Source: CAG-791 sp963605745
GTDB taxonomy: Bacteria; Bacillota; Clostridia; Lachnospirales; Lachnospiraceae
Assembly (NCBI GenBank): GCA_963605745.1
Contig: CAVCWT010000051.1
Coordinates: forward strand, 1-13,310
Reading direction: 5' to 3'
DNA: 13,310 bases
A model generated the notes under the pieces. The model did not search any database and had not been told where the DNA came from. It saw only the letters and a program-made list of their open reading frames with translations. Below are positions 5,914-13,310 of the stretch, piece by piece. Positions within the stretch are counted from its first letter, which is position 1; each line of letters begins with the position of its first letter. A program made the translations under genes and the position numbers.

Positions 5914-6514
5914 TTCCATGAAAACCATGTGGGAAAGCCACCTGGCGACAATTCAGGAAAATATTGATCAGTATATCTCGTTGCACTACCGGTCTCCTTA
6001 TGTGGAGCATGATCTTGAACTGGAGGACGAGTACGACGAGGATGATTTTGCGGCGGATCGGTCCATAGGTGTAGTACCTCAATCGAATTCATTTGCTGGA
6101 AATCATTGCATCCGGTTGAAGGATGATGATTCCCTGTCAGAGTATCAGGGAATCGACGATCTTCTGAAACAGCAGGGGGAGACATTTTCGCAGATGCTGC
6201 TGCGCCTGATTGATGAGCGGAATCTGAAGGATTCGCAGGTTTACAGGGATGCCAACATTGACCGGCGGCTTTTCTCGAAGATTCGTGGAGATGAGGACTA
6301 TATTCCCAGCAAGAAGACCGTGATTTGCTTTTGTATGGCACTGCAGCTGGATCTCGCAGAGGCAAGGAAGCTTCTGGAGGCAGCAGGATATGCGCTGTCG
6401 ACATCGTCAAAATTTGACCTGATTATTATGTATCTCCTGAAACACCGGGAGTTCAATGTCGTTTTTGCCAATATCGTACTCGAGAGATATGGAGAGAGCG
6501 CATTGACCAGGTAA
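5906..6514 (+). CDS. Helix-turn-helix-like protein, TTG start
   Basis: 202 residues if begun at TTG 5906, chosen because GAGGG (5896-5900) sits 5 bases upstream. ATG 5918 is 17 bases from that site, and TTG 5888 lies before it. The first 90 residues are unrecognised, with a very acidic stretch EDEYDEDD near 40-47. Residues about 94-164 resemble an XRE-type DNA-binding fold: FSQMLLRLIDERNL, then VYRDANIDRRLFSKIRG as the helix-turn-helix, then KKTVICFCMALQLDLAEARK and LLEAAGYAL. The C-terminal 38 residues are helical. It may be a regulator or adaptor for the downstream vWA/peptidase genes. It overlaps the small gene upstream by 8 bases. A weak hairpin with TTTTT at about 6519-6540 follows its stop. 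Confidence 0.7.
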   Translation: MVDSMKTMWESHLATIQENIDQYISLHYRSPYVEHDLELEDEYDEDDFAADRSIGVVPQSNSFAGNHCIRLKDDDSLSEYQGIDDLLKQQGETFSQMLLRLIDERNLKDSQVYRDANIDRRLFSKIRGDEDYIPSKKTVICFCMALQLDLAEARKLLEAAGYALSTSSKFDLIIMYLLKHREFNVVFANIVLERYGESALTR

Positions 6515-6607
6515 AATGTCCCCTTTAAGGCGACTTTTTGGAGACGTGATTTTAGTAGTATGTGCTTGTCAAAACAAAGAGCTGATGACAGCAGAAAGGC
6601 GGCACAT

Positions 6608-7264
6608 ATGAAAAAGGGATTATCGGAACTGGTATTTATTTTGGATCGCAGTGGTTCTATGGGAGGTTTGGAGAGCGACACGATCGGCGGCTTCAACAGC
6701 ATGCTGGCAAAGCAGAAAAAGGAAGAGGGCGAGGCGAATGTTACGACAGTCCTGTTCGATGATCAGGTGGAGATTATCCATGATCGGTTTCCGATTGCAG
6801 CAGTGAAGCCATTAACCGATGATGATTATTTTGTCAGAGGGTCGACAGCATTGCTGGATGCGATCGGCAGCACGGTGAAGAAGATTGAAAACGTGCAGGA
6901 GCGTTTGCCGGAGGATTTGCAGGCCGAAAAGGTGATCTTCGTAATCACGACAGACGGAGAGGAAAATTCCAGCAGAGAATACACGGCAAAGATGGTCAGG
7001 AAAATGATCGAGGCCCATCAGGAGCAGGGCTGGCAGTTTATTTTCATGGGAGCCAACATGGATGCCATATCCGAGGCCGAAAAGCTAGGGATCAACAGAA
7101 GACATGCGGTGAGCTATCGCAATGATTCGGATGGGGTTACACTAAATTACAACGTAGCGGGTGACGTCCTTTCTACAATGAGAGGTGATTTTCTCGTTGG
7201 GGAGGCGTTGGACGAAGAAATCGATGCAGCATTTGAGCCGATTCGGCGTCATTTGAAGAAATAA
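6608..7264 (+). CDS. von Willebrand factor A (vWA) domain protein, TerY-like
   Basis: 218 residues, start ATG 6608 behind AAAGG (6595-6599); an in-frame ATG at 6560 would add 16 residues without a ribosome site. Nearly the whole protein is one vWA fold with a complete metal-ion-dependent adhesion site: DRSGS (13-17), Thr80 in GSTALLDAIG, and Asp116 in TTDGEEN. No signal peptide or membrane segment is seen, so it should be cytoplasmic. Such small vWA proteins usually act as metal-dependent assembly or scaffold factors beside ATPases, proteases or TerB/TerD proteins. The M48-type peptidase gene begins 65 bases further on. The fold is certain; the partner and the TerY comparison are inference from context. 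Confidence 0.88.
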   Translation: MKKGLSELVFILDRSGSMGGLESDTIGGFNSMLAKQKKEEGEANVTTVLFDDQVEIIHDRFPIAAVKPLTDDDYFVRGSTALLDAIGSTVKKIENVQERLPEDLQAEKVIFVITTDGEENSSREYTAKMVRKMIEAHQEQGWQFIFMGANMDAISEAEKLGINRRHAVSYRNDSDGVTLNYNVAGDVLSTMRGDFLVGEALDEEIDAAFEPIRRHLKK

Positions 7265-7301
7265 TTCTCATAGTGTCAATGGAGCTGTGAGAACTCGAAA
7301 C

Positions 7302-7310
7302 TGCTATATA
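7302..7310 (+). promoter_or_regulatory. Possible extended -10 before the peptidase gene
   Basis: TGCTATATA (7302-7310) fits an extended -10 element, 20 bases before the peptidase start at 7330. No -35-like hexamer lies at 16-18 bases upstream. It may give the peptidase/TerB/glycine-zipper genes their own transcription in addition to read-through. Weak call. Confidence 0.25.
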
Positions 7311-7329
7311 AGGTAACAGGGGGAATGAT

Positions 7330-9783
7330 ATGCCGTATTCGACAGAAAGCTATATCCATGAGATGGATCGCAGGGCATTTGCCGCATTGAATGCGTTTCC
7401 GCATTTTGTGAAGCTGGTAGAGACGTATCAAGCACAGTTTGACGAGAAAGCGGCGCGAATTCGTTTTTTGTCCTCGGCGATTCGTCTTAGTGAAAACCAG
7501 ATGCCGGAGATCTATCATCTCCTGCCTCCGATCTGTGAAAAGCTGGGAATCGAAGTGCCGGAGCTGTACTATGTCAGGAACAAGGAAATGAATGCGGCAA
7601 CGATAGGAACAGTGAGTCCCTGTATTTATGTGACGTCCGGCCTGGTTAAGCATCTGCCATTGGATCAGATCGCCAGCATACTGGCACACGAATGCGGGCA
7701 TATCGCATGCAGGCATTATCTGTATCATTCCATTGTGGCGACTGTCATTAACAAATTAAATGACAGTCCGCTGGGATATGTTGGGGCGGTTCGATGTTTT
7801 GTTACACCGGGACTGGTGAATGCCTTTCTGTTCTGGGACAGATGCAGTGAGTTGTCTGCGGATCGTGCTGCGATTCTCTGTGATGGGAAACCGGAGACGA
7901 TGGTAGATGCCTTGATCCGGATTCATGGTTACGCCAACATCAATCGGGATGAATTTATAAAACAGGCAATTGATCTGCACAGCTTTGTGAATGATGGGAA
8001 AAGGAACAAGGTTATTGAGCAGATGGTTGTCGGGAACGAAACACATCCGCTCCTGGCAACGCGTGTCTATGAATGCTGTGAGTGGTCAAAGACGGATAGT
8101 TTCAGGAGTATTCTGAATGGGACCGATCAGCAGATTATGACGGGTCATTCTGACCTTGCAGAGGAAGAAATCATTGCTGCGGAGGTGGAGTATAAGGCTG
8201 AGTCCGGAAAAAGAAGTGCGGATCAGAATGCCAATCCGGGTGGATCGTTCGGGAAACCGGCAGCTCCGGTATATGTTCGATCACAACCGTCCGAGGATCA
8301 GATTGATGCAGCCCTTGCACGGGTGAATCAGCAGCTGGAGAGATATATCTTTGACGGATATAAGGCAGACTATGCGCTTGGTATTATCAGCGGTCTTTAT
8401 GCCGGTGTGATTGATTCTGTTTTCGTTGGGGCAGCATCCTTTGATGGACTTGATATGAAGCTGTCGCACCAACAGGTCAACAACTTTATTCAGGAATATG
8501 CCAAGGCCAGGGGTCTGGGCGGAGACCGTTTGAAGGACTGCATTCGTGAGCTGGAGCAGGCATTCAAGGTGGCACAGGATAATGTCTGGAAAGGGGCAGG
8601 GATCGGTGTATCTGCCAGAAATCATCATCTGGCAGATCTGGCACATCATCCGACACCAGTGGGACTGCTGTCTTCCATTATTGTTCAATTCCTGAGAATT
8701 GGAACCTTTGTGAACAAGGAAGGGGAATGGCATTTTATTCTGGTAAAGACAGAAGCAAAGGATGTTGTTGAAATGCTGGCATCTGCTGTCATTTCAGGTG
8801 TTCTGAACTGGCTGGTAACGTTGGGAGAGAAGGCTTATCAGGAAGAAACGGAAGAGGAAATTCCGAAGGCCCTTCAAGGAATCGCACATTTTGCCGCATC
8901 AACTCCAATTCTGATTGAAATCGCAAAGTGTGCCGACAACTGGTTCGGGCACCTCGTGAGTGATATGGGAGGCTCCAAGAATACTGCCGGAGGCGGAATG
9001 GGAATTCCGGGAGTATTTGTTTCTCTTCTGTATGAACTGGCAAGCCTTCCGGTTCTGAAGGATTCCGGATTGCCTGCATTTGTAAATGATCTGTATGAGA
9101 ATCAGAGGTTGGATCTGCGTCACGAGCTGTGCCTGTACAAGGAGCTGGGCAAGCAGAGTATTCCGGTGATCTTTAATGAGATTTATACAAGACTTCTTTT
9201 CTTTGCAAGCAGACTCGGAATTCAGGTGGCCGAGCATGAAGGGTTGCGGGACATTGACTGGAAGAGTACGTTGCCGTTTAACAACCGTATAATTGACAGA
9301 ATGCTGATGATCTCCAGCATGACATTTACCATGGCGGACACAGCAGATGCTGCTGTACATGCGGCAATCGAGTCCTGCGGAAACGCGATTCTGTTCTCGG
9401 GTGTGTTTGTTTCGAGATTTAATTACGTTGGAGCCGGCAGAGCGGCACTTGCGATTGTGAAGGAAGTTTCAAATGAGCAGAAGGAAGCCCAGCTGCTCCA
9501 TGAGAAGCTGATCCTTACCAATGCAAAGACCGAGAAGGTTATGGAACGCTTTGAAGCTTATCGGACATCTCTTGAGGAACGCGTATCCAACTATCTTGCG
9601 GAGGATATGGAGGCCTTCCTGTCTGGAATGGACGACATGAAACAGGGAATGGAAAGCGGAGACTCGGACCTTGTCATCAAGGGGAATGTAACCATTCAGA
9701 GAGTACTCGGGAGGGAACCACAGTTTACCAATCAGAAAGAATTCGACGATCTTATGGATTCGGATGAGGCTCTGATTTTGTAG
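7330..9783 (+). CDS. M48-type zinc metallopeptidase with large C-terminal helical extension
   Basis: 817 residues, start ATG 7330 behind AGGGGG (7318-7323). Residues about 60-250 are an M48-like peptidase: MNAATIGTVSPCIYVTSGL (87-105), the zinc site ILAHECGHIACRHY (117-130, HExxH at 120-124) and the distal ligand in CSELSADRAAI (Glu174), the usual M48 arrangement. Unlike HtpX, no pair of clear N-terminal membrane helices precedes the site. A Gly/Pro-rich linker (about 290-320) leads to a 500-residue mostly helical region. This holds hydrophobic segments (348-371, 439-460, 479-500, 558-576) and two His/Asp-rich motifs: NHHLADLAHHPTPVGL (431-446) and NWFGHLVSDMGG (537-548). The latter is followed by a Gly-rich turn with GIPG (558-561). 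Residues 710-760 look like coiled coil. The extension could be a second enzyme or a membrane-binding part. The TerB gene's ribosome site overlaps this stop codon. Confidence 0.85.
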   Translation: MPYSTESYIHEMDRRAFAALNAFPHFVKLVETYQAQFDEKAARIRFLSSAIRLSENQMPEIYHLLPPICEKLGIEVPELYYVRNKEMNAATIGTVSPCIYVTSGLVKHLPLDQIASILAHECGHIACRHYLYHSIVATVINKLNDSPLGYVGAVRCFVTPGLVNAFLFWDRCSELSADRAAILCDGKPETMVDALIRIHGYANINRDEFIKQAIDLHSFVNDGKRNKVIEQMVVGNETHPLLATRVYECCEWSKTDSFRSILNGTDQQIMTGHSDLAEEEIIAAEVEYKAESGKRSADQNANPGGSFGKPAAPVYVRSQPSEDQIDAALARVNQQLERYIFDGYKADYALGIISGLYAGVIDSVFVGAASFDGLDMKLSHQQVNNFIQEYAKARGLGGDRLKDCIRELEQAFKVAQDNVWKGAGIGVSARNHHLADLAHHPTPVGLLSSIIVQFLRIGTFVNKEGEWHFILVKTEAKDVVEMLASAVISGVLNWLVTLGEKAYQEETEEEIPKALQGIAHFAASTPILIEIAKCADNWFGHLVSDMGGSKNTAGGGMGIPGVFVSLLYELASLPVLKDSGLPAFVNDLYENQRLDLRHELCLYKELGKQSIPVIFNEIYTRLLFFASRLGIQVAEHEGLRDIDWKSTLPFNNRIIDRMLMISSMTFTMADTADAAVHAAIESCGNAILFSGVFVSRFNYVGAGRAALAIVKEVSNEQKEAQLLHEKLILTNAKTEKVMERFEAYRTSLEERVSNYLAEDMEAFLSGMDDMKQGMESGDSDLVIKGNVTIQRVLGREPQFTNQKEFDDLMDSDEALIL

Positions 9784-9792
9784 GAGGCTGTT

Positions 9793-10677
9793 ATGGCGAA
9801 ATTTGATTTTGGAGATGCACTGAGAAAAGCCGGGGATGCCGCAAAGAAGGCAACAGAAAAGGCAGGCGTTGTTGCGCAGCGTGGCGCAGAAAAGGCTGCT
9901 GCAGCAGCACAGATGGGGGCTGAGAAGGCTGCCATCGCAGCGCAGATTGGTGCCGAGAAGGCACAGGCAGGTGCCAAAAATCTGGGGCAGGCAGCAAAGA
10001 AAGAGGCAGATAAGCTTTCGGAATCAGTGAAGACGGCTGCAGATAAGGCAAAAGCAGATATTGACGCAAAGAAGGCAGAAATGAAGGCTGCGGAAGAAAA
10101 GGCTGCTATTGAGGCAACGGGTGTGACGGCAATCGCTCCGCAGAGTGCGGTAAAGATCTTTTACTATCTGATGGCAATTGACAGGAAGATTACACAGGAC
10201 GAAGAGGAGCGGTTTGACCTTATTGGAAGGGAAATGGATCCTGCCTTTGAGGAACATAAAGAGGCTCTCATAAACGAGTGCAAGGCACAGATGGAAAAGA
10301 TCATCGATGCCGAGGATTATTATGAAGCAATTCAGGATGGGGTCGAGGCGGCATTGTCCGGAGAACAGGTATCGATCTGTGGTTTTGTGACACCAAAGCT
10401 CCTGCTCTGGGATTTGCTGACGATTGCCTACGGCGATGGTGAATATGGTGAGGAAGAGCGTAAGCTTCTCAAATATGTTGTGCGTAAGCTGAATATCGCA
10501 AAGGATGTCTTTCTGGAGATGGAGAGCAGCATTCTGACGGTGAGCGATATCGAAAAAGAAATGGAATGGATCAAGGGAACAGACCGGTCATATCTTGTTG
10601 TTGAGAAACAGATAAAAGAGCTTGAGAAGCGCAGGAATGATATTCTGCTCGCAGTGAAAGCTCTGATCATGCTGTAA
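9793..10677 (+). CDS. TerB-like domain protein with N-terminal 11-residue amphipathic repeats
   Basis: 294 residues. The AGGAGG site (9782-9787) overlaps the peptidase stop codon and the gap is 9 bases, so translation is probably coupled. Residues 9-63 are five tandem 11-residue units of form xxEKAxxxAQx (three exact GAEKA starts at 31, 42 and 53), continuing to about 107 as Ala/Lys/Glu-rich helix. The pattern matches lipid-binding or desiccation-type 11-mer helices (synuclein, apolipoprotein, LEA). Residues about 115-240 are TerB-like, with two acidic patches: AIDRKITQDEEERFDLIG (128-145) and AYGDGEYGEEERKLLKYVV (212-230), the latter being the usual TerB metal-binding type. A charged coiled coil follows (about 264-290). 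TerB proteins associate with membranes and metal-sensing Ter complexes. Membrane binding of this one is inferred. No signal peptide. Confidence 0.85.
   Translation: MAKFDFGDALRKAGDAAKKATEKAGVVAQRGAEKAAAAAQMGAEKAAIAAQIGAEKAQAGAKNLGQAAKKEADKLSESVKTAADKAKADIDAKKAEMKAAEEKAAIEATGVTAIAPQSAVKIFYYLMAIDRKITQDEEERFDLIGREMDPAFEEHKEALINECKAQMEKIIDAEDYYEAIQDGVEAALSGEQVSICGFVTPKLLLWDLLTIAYGDGEYGEEERKLLKYVVRKLNIAKDVFLEMESSILTVSDIEKEMEWIKGTDRSYLVVEKQIKELEKRRNDILLAVKALIML
9817..9981 (+). repeat. Five 33-bp in-frame tandem units (11-residue repeat)
   Basis: These bases encode residues 9-63 of the TerB-domain protein, five units of 33 bp. The last three units each begin GGnGCnGAnAAGGC and are closest to one another; the first two are diverged. 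Conservation is stronger in protein than in DNA, which suggests selection on the helix rather than very recent slippage. Confidence 0.7.
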
Positions 10678-10691
10678 GGAAGGAGTCGAAG

Positions 10692-12422
10692 ATGCCGTTA
10701 CCTTTATTGTTCATAGGAATTGCAGCAGTAACAGGCTCTGTAGGTGCAGGGAAAACTGTGAAAGCCGGCTTAGATGCATATACTGCAAATCGAATCAATA
10801 AATCTGCCAATCAAATCGTCACAGAATCTACAGACATGATCAATGCACAGCGAGTCAGCTGCAGCGAAGCATTGAAAAGCCTTGGCGAGGAAAAAGTGTT
10901 CTTATTGAACGAGAACATGACACAGTTTCTGGACACCTTCACGAAGATCAAGAATGTCGATTTTCGGGAGACGGAAGGTTTGAGTGAGCTGAGTAAGCTC
11001 CATATCGATGAGAAGGATTTTGTGGAGCTCAGGGATCTTTGTAATTTTGCAATTCCGCTTGCCGGCGGCGGTGTAGCCGGAACAGCCGGCGGAGCATTGG
11101 CAGCCTTTGGCGCATACGGTGCAGCACAGGCGCTGGCGTGCGCATCGACAGGCACGGCTATTGCAGCCTTAAATGGAGCTGCGGCGACAAACGCAACCTT
11201 GGCATTCTTTGGAGGAGGTTCTCTTGCTGCCGGTGGATGGGGAATGGCAGGAGGAGCAATGGTGTTGGGCGGCCTCGTTGCCGGACCGGCGTTATTGGTT
11301 ATGGGCCTGGTTGCCGGGGAAGCTGCGAAGAAGAATCTTGATCAGGCCAGGACCAATCAGGCGGAAGCAATACAGCTTGCAGAACAGCTGGATACTGCAT
11401 CCAAACAGTGCGAGGCAATTCGTCGCAGAACGTATATGTTCTATAACCTGCTGGCTCGGCTGGATTCGTATTTTTTGCCCTGCATTTACAAGATGGAAGA
11501 TATCGTAAAGAGGGAAGGCTATGACTATAGCTGCTACACTGCGGATTCCAGGAAGGCAATTGCTTCCTGTGTCAGCATTGCGGTTTCGATCAAGTCCGTG
11601 CTGGATACACAGCTTTTGACGGACGACGGTCTCCTGACGGACGAGTCAGCCGGTGTGGTGGTCAACACAGAGGAATTTGTAAACAAGCTGGTGCTGGCAG
11701 GCGATCGGAATGCGGTCCTGCAACGAAGCGTTTCAGACGAAAGGAAAACGGTGTTGTTCGATCAAAGTGGAAAGTCCAAAAATGTTTTTGGATTAAAGGT
11801 TAAACCGGAAGATTATGACGATTTGAATGAGCCGGTACCTGATGAGATTCCCGGGCCGAATATTGGGTGCGGAATTCGCACCGAAATGTGTCAAGGCTTG
11901 ATCTTTTCATGGATTGTCACTTCCGAACAGGCTATGGATTACGATGATGTGGAAGGAACCATTGCGTATATCCATCAGTATTTGACGGAGGATAGCGGCA
12001 TTATTGAATGTAAGAACGGCATAACGGCAAAGGGGCATAAATATATCTACAGTATTCGAAAAATGCGGTATTCCGAAGAGGACATGTCCTTGCCGGAGGT
12101 GTCGTATACCTTGAATTTCAATGTGAATGTTGATGGCACCGACTATTTTATCAATGGAAGTTATGTAGAAACAGGGATGACAGGCATGCGCGACAGCGTG
12201 GGATTTTCAATGTTTCAGAATACTGTGAAGCAGGAGCATCCGGAAAAGGAATATTCCACAGACGATATTATGAAAATGTTCTTCAGGGATCCATATGATG
12301 AGAATTACAAAGAAGGCTTTTTGATGAACGTTTCCGAGAATGAGTTTTTTGATGAAAAATTCCCGGCTCATCCATTGAGTGTGCTTAGAGAGTATGTGCG
12401 GTGGGTCATTGACAACAACTAA
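10692..12422 (+). CDS. Glycine-zipper membrane protein with extra C-terminal domain
   Basis: 576 residues, start ATG 10692 with AAGGAAGGAG (10676-10685) overlapping the TerB gene's stop. It starts with a short hydrophobic stretch rich in Gly/Ala (1-20), then a helical, coiled-coil-like region (25-115). Residues 120-210 are extremely Gly/Ala-rich with GxxxG spacing: AGGGVAGTAGGALAAFGAYG (124-143), ASTGTAIAALNGAAATNATL (151-170), GGGSLAAGGWGMAGG (174-188) and VLGGLVAGPALLVMGLVAG (191-209). This is a glycine-zipper membrane segment. A second helical region follows (212-310). Residues about 355-576 look like a separate mixed alpha/beta domain (SYTLNFNVNV, FINGSYVETGMTGMRDSVGF) that I cannot name; a DcrB/PsbP-like fold is only a guess. 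The core family is common but uncharacterised. A pore or membrane anchor role is inferred. Confidence 0.8.
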   Translation: MPLPLLFIGIAAVTGSVGAGKTVKAGLDAYTANRINKSANQIVTESTDMINAQRVSCSEALKSLGEEKVFLLNENMTQFLDTFTKIKNVDFRETEGLSELSKLHIDEKDFVELRDLCNFAIPLAGGGVAGTAGGALAAFGAYGAAQALACASTGTAIAALNGAAATNATLAFFGGGSLAAGGWGMAGGAMVLGGLVAGPALLVMGLVAGEAAKKNLDQARTNQAEAIQLAEQLDTASKQCEAIRRRTYMFYNLLARLDSYFLPCIYKMEDIVKREGYDYSCYTADSRKAIASCVSIAVSIKSVLDTQLLTDDGLLTDESAGVVVNTEEFVNKLVLAGDRNAVLQRSVSDERKTVLFDQSGKSKNVFGLKVKPEDYDDLNEPVPDEIPGPNIGCGIRTEMCQGLIFSWIVTSEQAMDYDDVEGTIAYIHQYLTEDSGIIECKNGITAKGHKYIYSIRKMRYSEEDMSLPEVSYTLNFNVNVDGTDYFINGSYVETGMTGMRDSVGFSMFQNTVKQEHPEKEYSTDDIMKMFFRDPYDENYKEGFLMNVSENEFFDEKFPAHPLSVLREYVRWVIDNN

Positions 12423-12431
12423 GAAACTGCA

Positions 12432-12442
12432 ATGCACTGCAT
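12432..12442. promoter_or_regulatory. Palindrome ATGCA-C-TGCAT, possible operator
   Basis: Perfect 5-bp inverted repeat around a central C in the 73-base gap before the EFR1 gene. A TACTAT at 12456-12461 might be a -10, but its -35 position is poor. Low confidence. Confidence 0.25.
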
Positions 12443-12495
12443 CGGAGACCAGAATTACTATGGCGTGGGATGAATCGAAAAGGAGATGAAGATAT

Positions 12496-13254
12496 ATGAT
12501 TTTCTGCTTTTCCGGTACCGGCAACAGCCGGTACATTGCAGAGCGGCTTGCGGAAGCGCTGCGGGATTCTGTCGTGGATCTGAATGCCAAAATCAAGCTG
12601 CGTGATGCGGATCCGGTGCAGGTCGGGCAAGACGTTGTTTTTGTCACGCCGACGTATGCCTGGCGTATTCCGCGTGTAGTTTCGGAGTGGCTGCGGCAGG
12701 TCGAACTGGGCGGCGCAGAGCGTATCTGGTTCGTGATGAACTGTGGCAGCGAGATCGGAAATGCTGCAAAATACAACCGACTGATCGCTGAGGAGAAACA
12801 TTTGCAGTACATGGGCACGCAGCAGATCGTCATGCCGGAGAACTACATTGCCATGTTCAATGCGCCGAATGATGAAGAGGGCAGGGCAATCGTGCAGAAG
12901 GCGGAGCCGAATATTGAAACTGCTATTGCGTGCATCAAGGCAGGGAGGTGTTTTCCTGCGCCGAGAAACAATTCTTACGACCGCGTCATGAGTGCTGCGG
13001 TGAATCCAATCTTTTATCCGATCTTCGTCAAAGCAAATGCATTTCAGGCAAGTCAGGCCTGTACCGGCTGCGGAGCATGTGTGAAGCGATGTCCGATGAA
13101 TAACATTGAACTGAAAAACGGAAAGCCTGTGTGGGGCGACAATTGCACCCATTGCATGGCTTGCATTTGCTACTGCCCTGCGGAAGCAATTGAGTACGGG
13201 AAGAAGAGCGTTGGCAAACCGCGGTATCATTTCGAACGCTTAGGAATCCGATGA
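12496..13254 (+). CDS. EFR1 family flavodoxin-like / 2[4Fe-4S] ferredoxin protein
   Basis: 252 residues, start ATG 12496 behind AAGGAG (12480-12485). The N-terminal half is a flavodoxin-like fold beginning FSGTGNSRYIA (5-15), the FMN phosphate-binding loop, with TPTYAWRIPRVV (51-62) as a second flavin-side block. The C-terminus carries two [4Fe-4S] motifs: CTGCGACVKRCP (Cys 189, 192, 195, 199) and CTHCMACICYCP (Cys 217, 220, 223, 227). This architecture is the EFR1 ferredoxin-type family, common in anaerobic Clostridia, and should carry electrons between a flavin and iron-sulfur clusters. Length is normal and all eight cysteines are present. No partner reductase is adjacent. It may be unrelated to the stress-type genes before it, since a 73-base gap with a possible operator lies between. 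Confidence 0.92.
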   Translation: MIFCFSGTGNSRYIAERLAEALRDSVVDLNAKIKLRDADPVQVGQDVVFVTPTYAWRIPRVVSEWLRQVELGGAERIWFVMNCGSEIGNAAKYNRLIAEEKHLQYMGTQQIVMPENYIAMFNAPNDEEGRAIVQKAEPNIETAIACIKAGRCFPAPRNNSYDRVMSAAVNPIFYPIFVKANAFQASQACTGCGACVKRCPMNNIELKNGKPVWGDNCTHCMACICYCPAEAIEYGKKSVGKPRYHFERLGIR

Positions 13255-13275
13255 AGCATTTGGAGTAGTAGATAT

Positions 13276-13310
13276 ATGAAGCCGAGGACCGCAAAGAGCA
13301 TGGATAAAAA
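13276..13310 (+). CDS. Possible start of another gene (partial)
   Basis: An ATG at 13276 with GGAG at 13262-13265 opens a frame reading MKPRTAKSMDK to the window edge. Only 11 codons are visible, so neither the gene nor its product can be judged. Confidence 0.3.
   Translation, partial: MKPRTAKSMDK

Noticed and set aside
6519..6540. Near-palindrome GTCCCCTTTAAGGCGAC plus TTTTT as a terminator
   Set aside because: The pairing leaves almost no loop and includes a C-C mismatch, so a stable terminator is doubtful; mentioned only under the neighbouring gene.
10734..10757. Walker A-like GSVGAGKT (residues 15-22) in the glycine-zipper protein
   Set aside because: It lies in a short Gly/Ala hydrophobic N-terminus with no Walker B, no surrounding P-loop fold and no other NTPase motif. 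The Gly-rich family explains it by chance.
12406..13230. Long minus-strand open frame of 274 codons
   Set aside because: It runs antisense through the well-supported EFR1 gene and gives no recognisable domain; its openness follows from that gene's codon use.
1..13310. tRNA, rRNA, CRISPR array, integrase or phage structural genes
   Set aside because: Looked for on both strands and not seen; the only clear tandem repeat is the coding 33-bp unit in the TerB-domain gene.

Overview
The window looks like chromosomal DNA from a Clostridia-type Firmicute, probably Lachnospiraceae-like. Supporting signs are strong AGGAGG-type ribosome sites, an FMN-riboswitch-like leader, an EFR1-type flavodoxin/ferredoxin protein, and moderate GC that changes along the window. 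This assignment is inferred from gene content, not from a marker gene. All recognisable genes are on the + strand.

Left part (1-1880), AT-rich. It holds a possible tail of an unrecognised gene, a ketopantoate reductase-family gene (301-1212) behind a plausible extended -10 promoter, and an Rrf2-family regulator (1382-1816) followed by a hairpin terminator.

Junction (1880-2640). A recognisable but 5'-defective FMN riboswitch (about 1916-2035) is followed by a strong terminator, but no riboflavin gene comes after it. Next are a 12-bp inverted repeat and a short XRE-type helix-turn-helix gene that loses family similarity after about 40 residues. Base composition rises in GC here. I read this as a scar or insertion boundary where an accessory segment begins.

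Accessory segment (2645-12422). It starts with a class I methyltransferase and a protein with a Cas9-like HNH fold signature, closed by a terminator. Then come an SseB-macrodomain fusion, a small truncated-looking gene, and a helix-turn-helix-like protein started from TTG. Last is a series of a vWA protein with an intact MIDAS, an 817-residue M48-type zinc peptidase with a large helical extension, a TerB-domain protein with an N-terminal 11-residue amphipathic repeat, and a glycine-zipper membrane protein with an extra C-terminal domain. The last three are separated by only 9 and 14 nt, with ribosome sites on or next to the upstream stop codons.

vWA, TerB and macro-type proteins are known companions in Ter-type stress and phage-response neighbourhoods. 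The peptidase, amphipathic-helix TerB and glycine-zipper set is the best candidate here for an undescribed system. A membrane-associated stress or defence complex is my inference; nothing in the sequence proves it.

Right end (12496-13310). An EFR1-family flavodoxin/2[4Fe-4S] protein follows, and then possibly the first codons of another gene.
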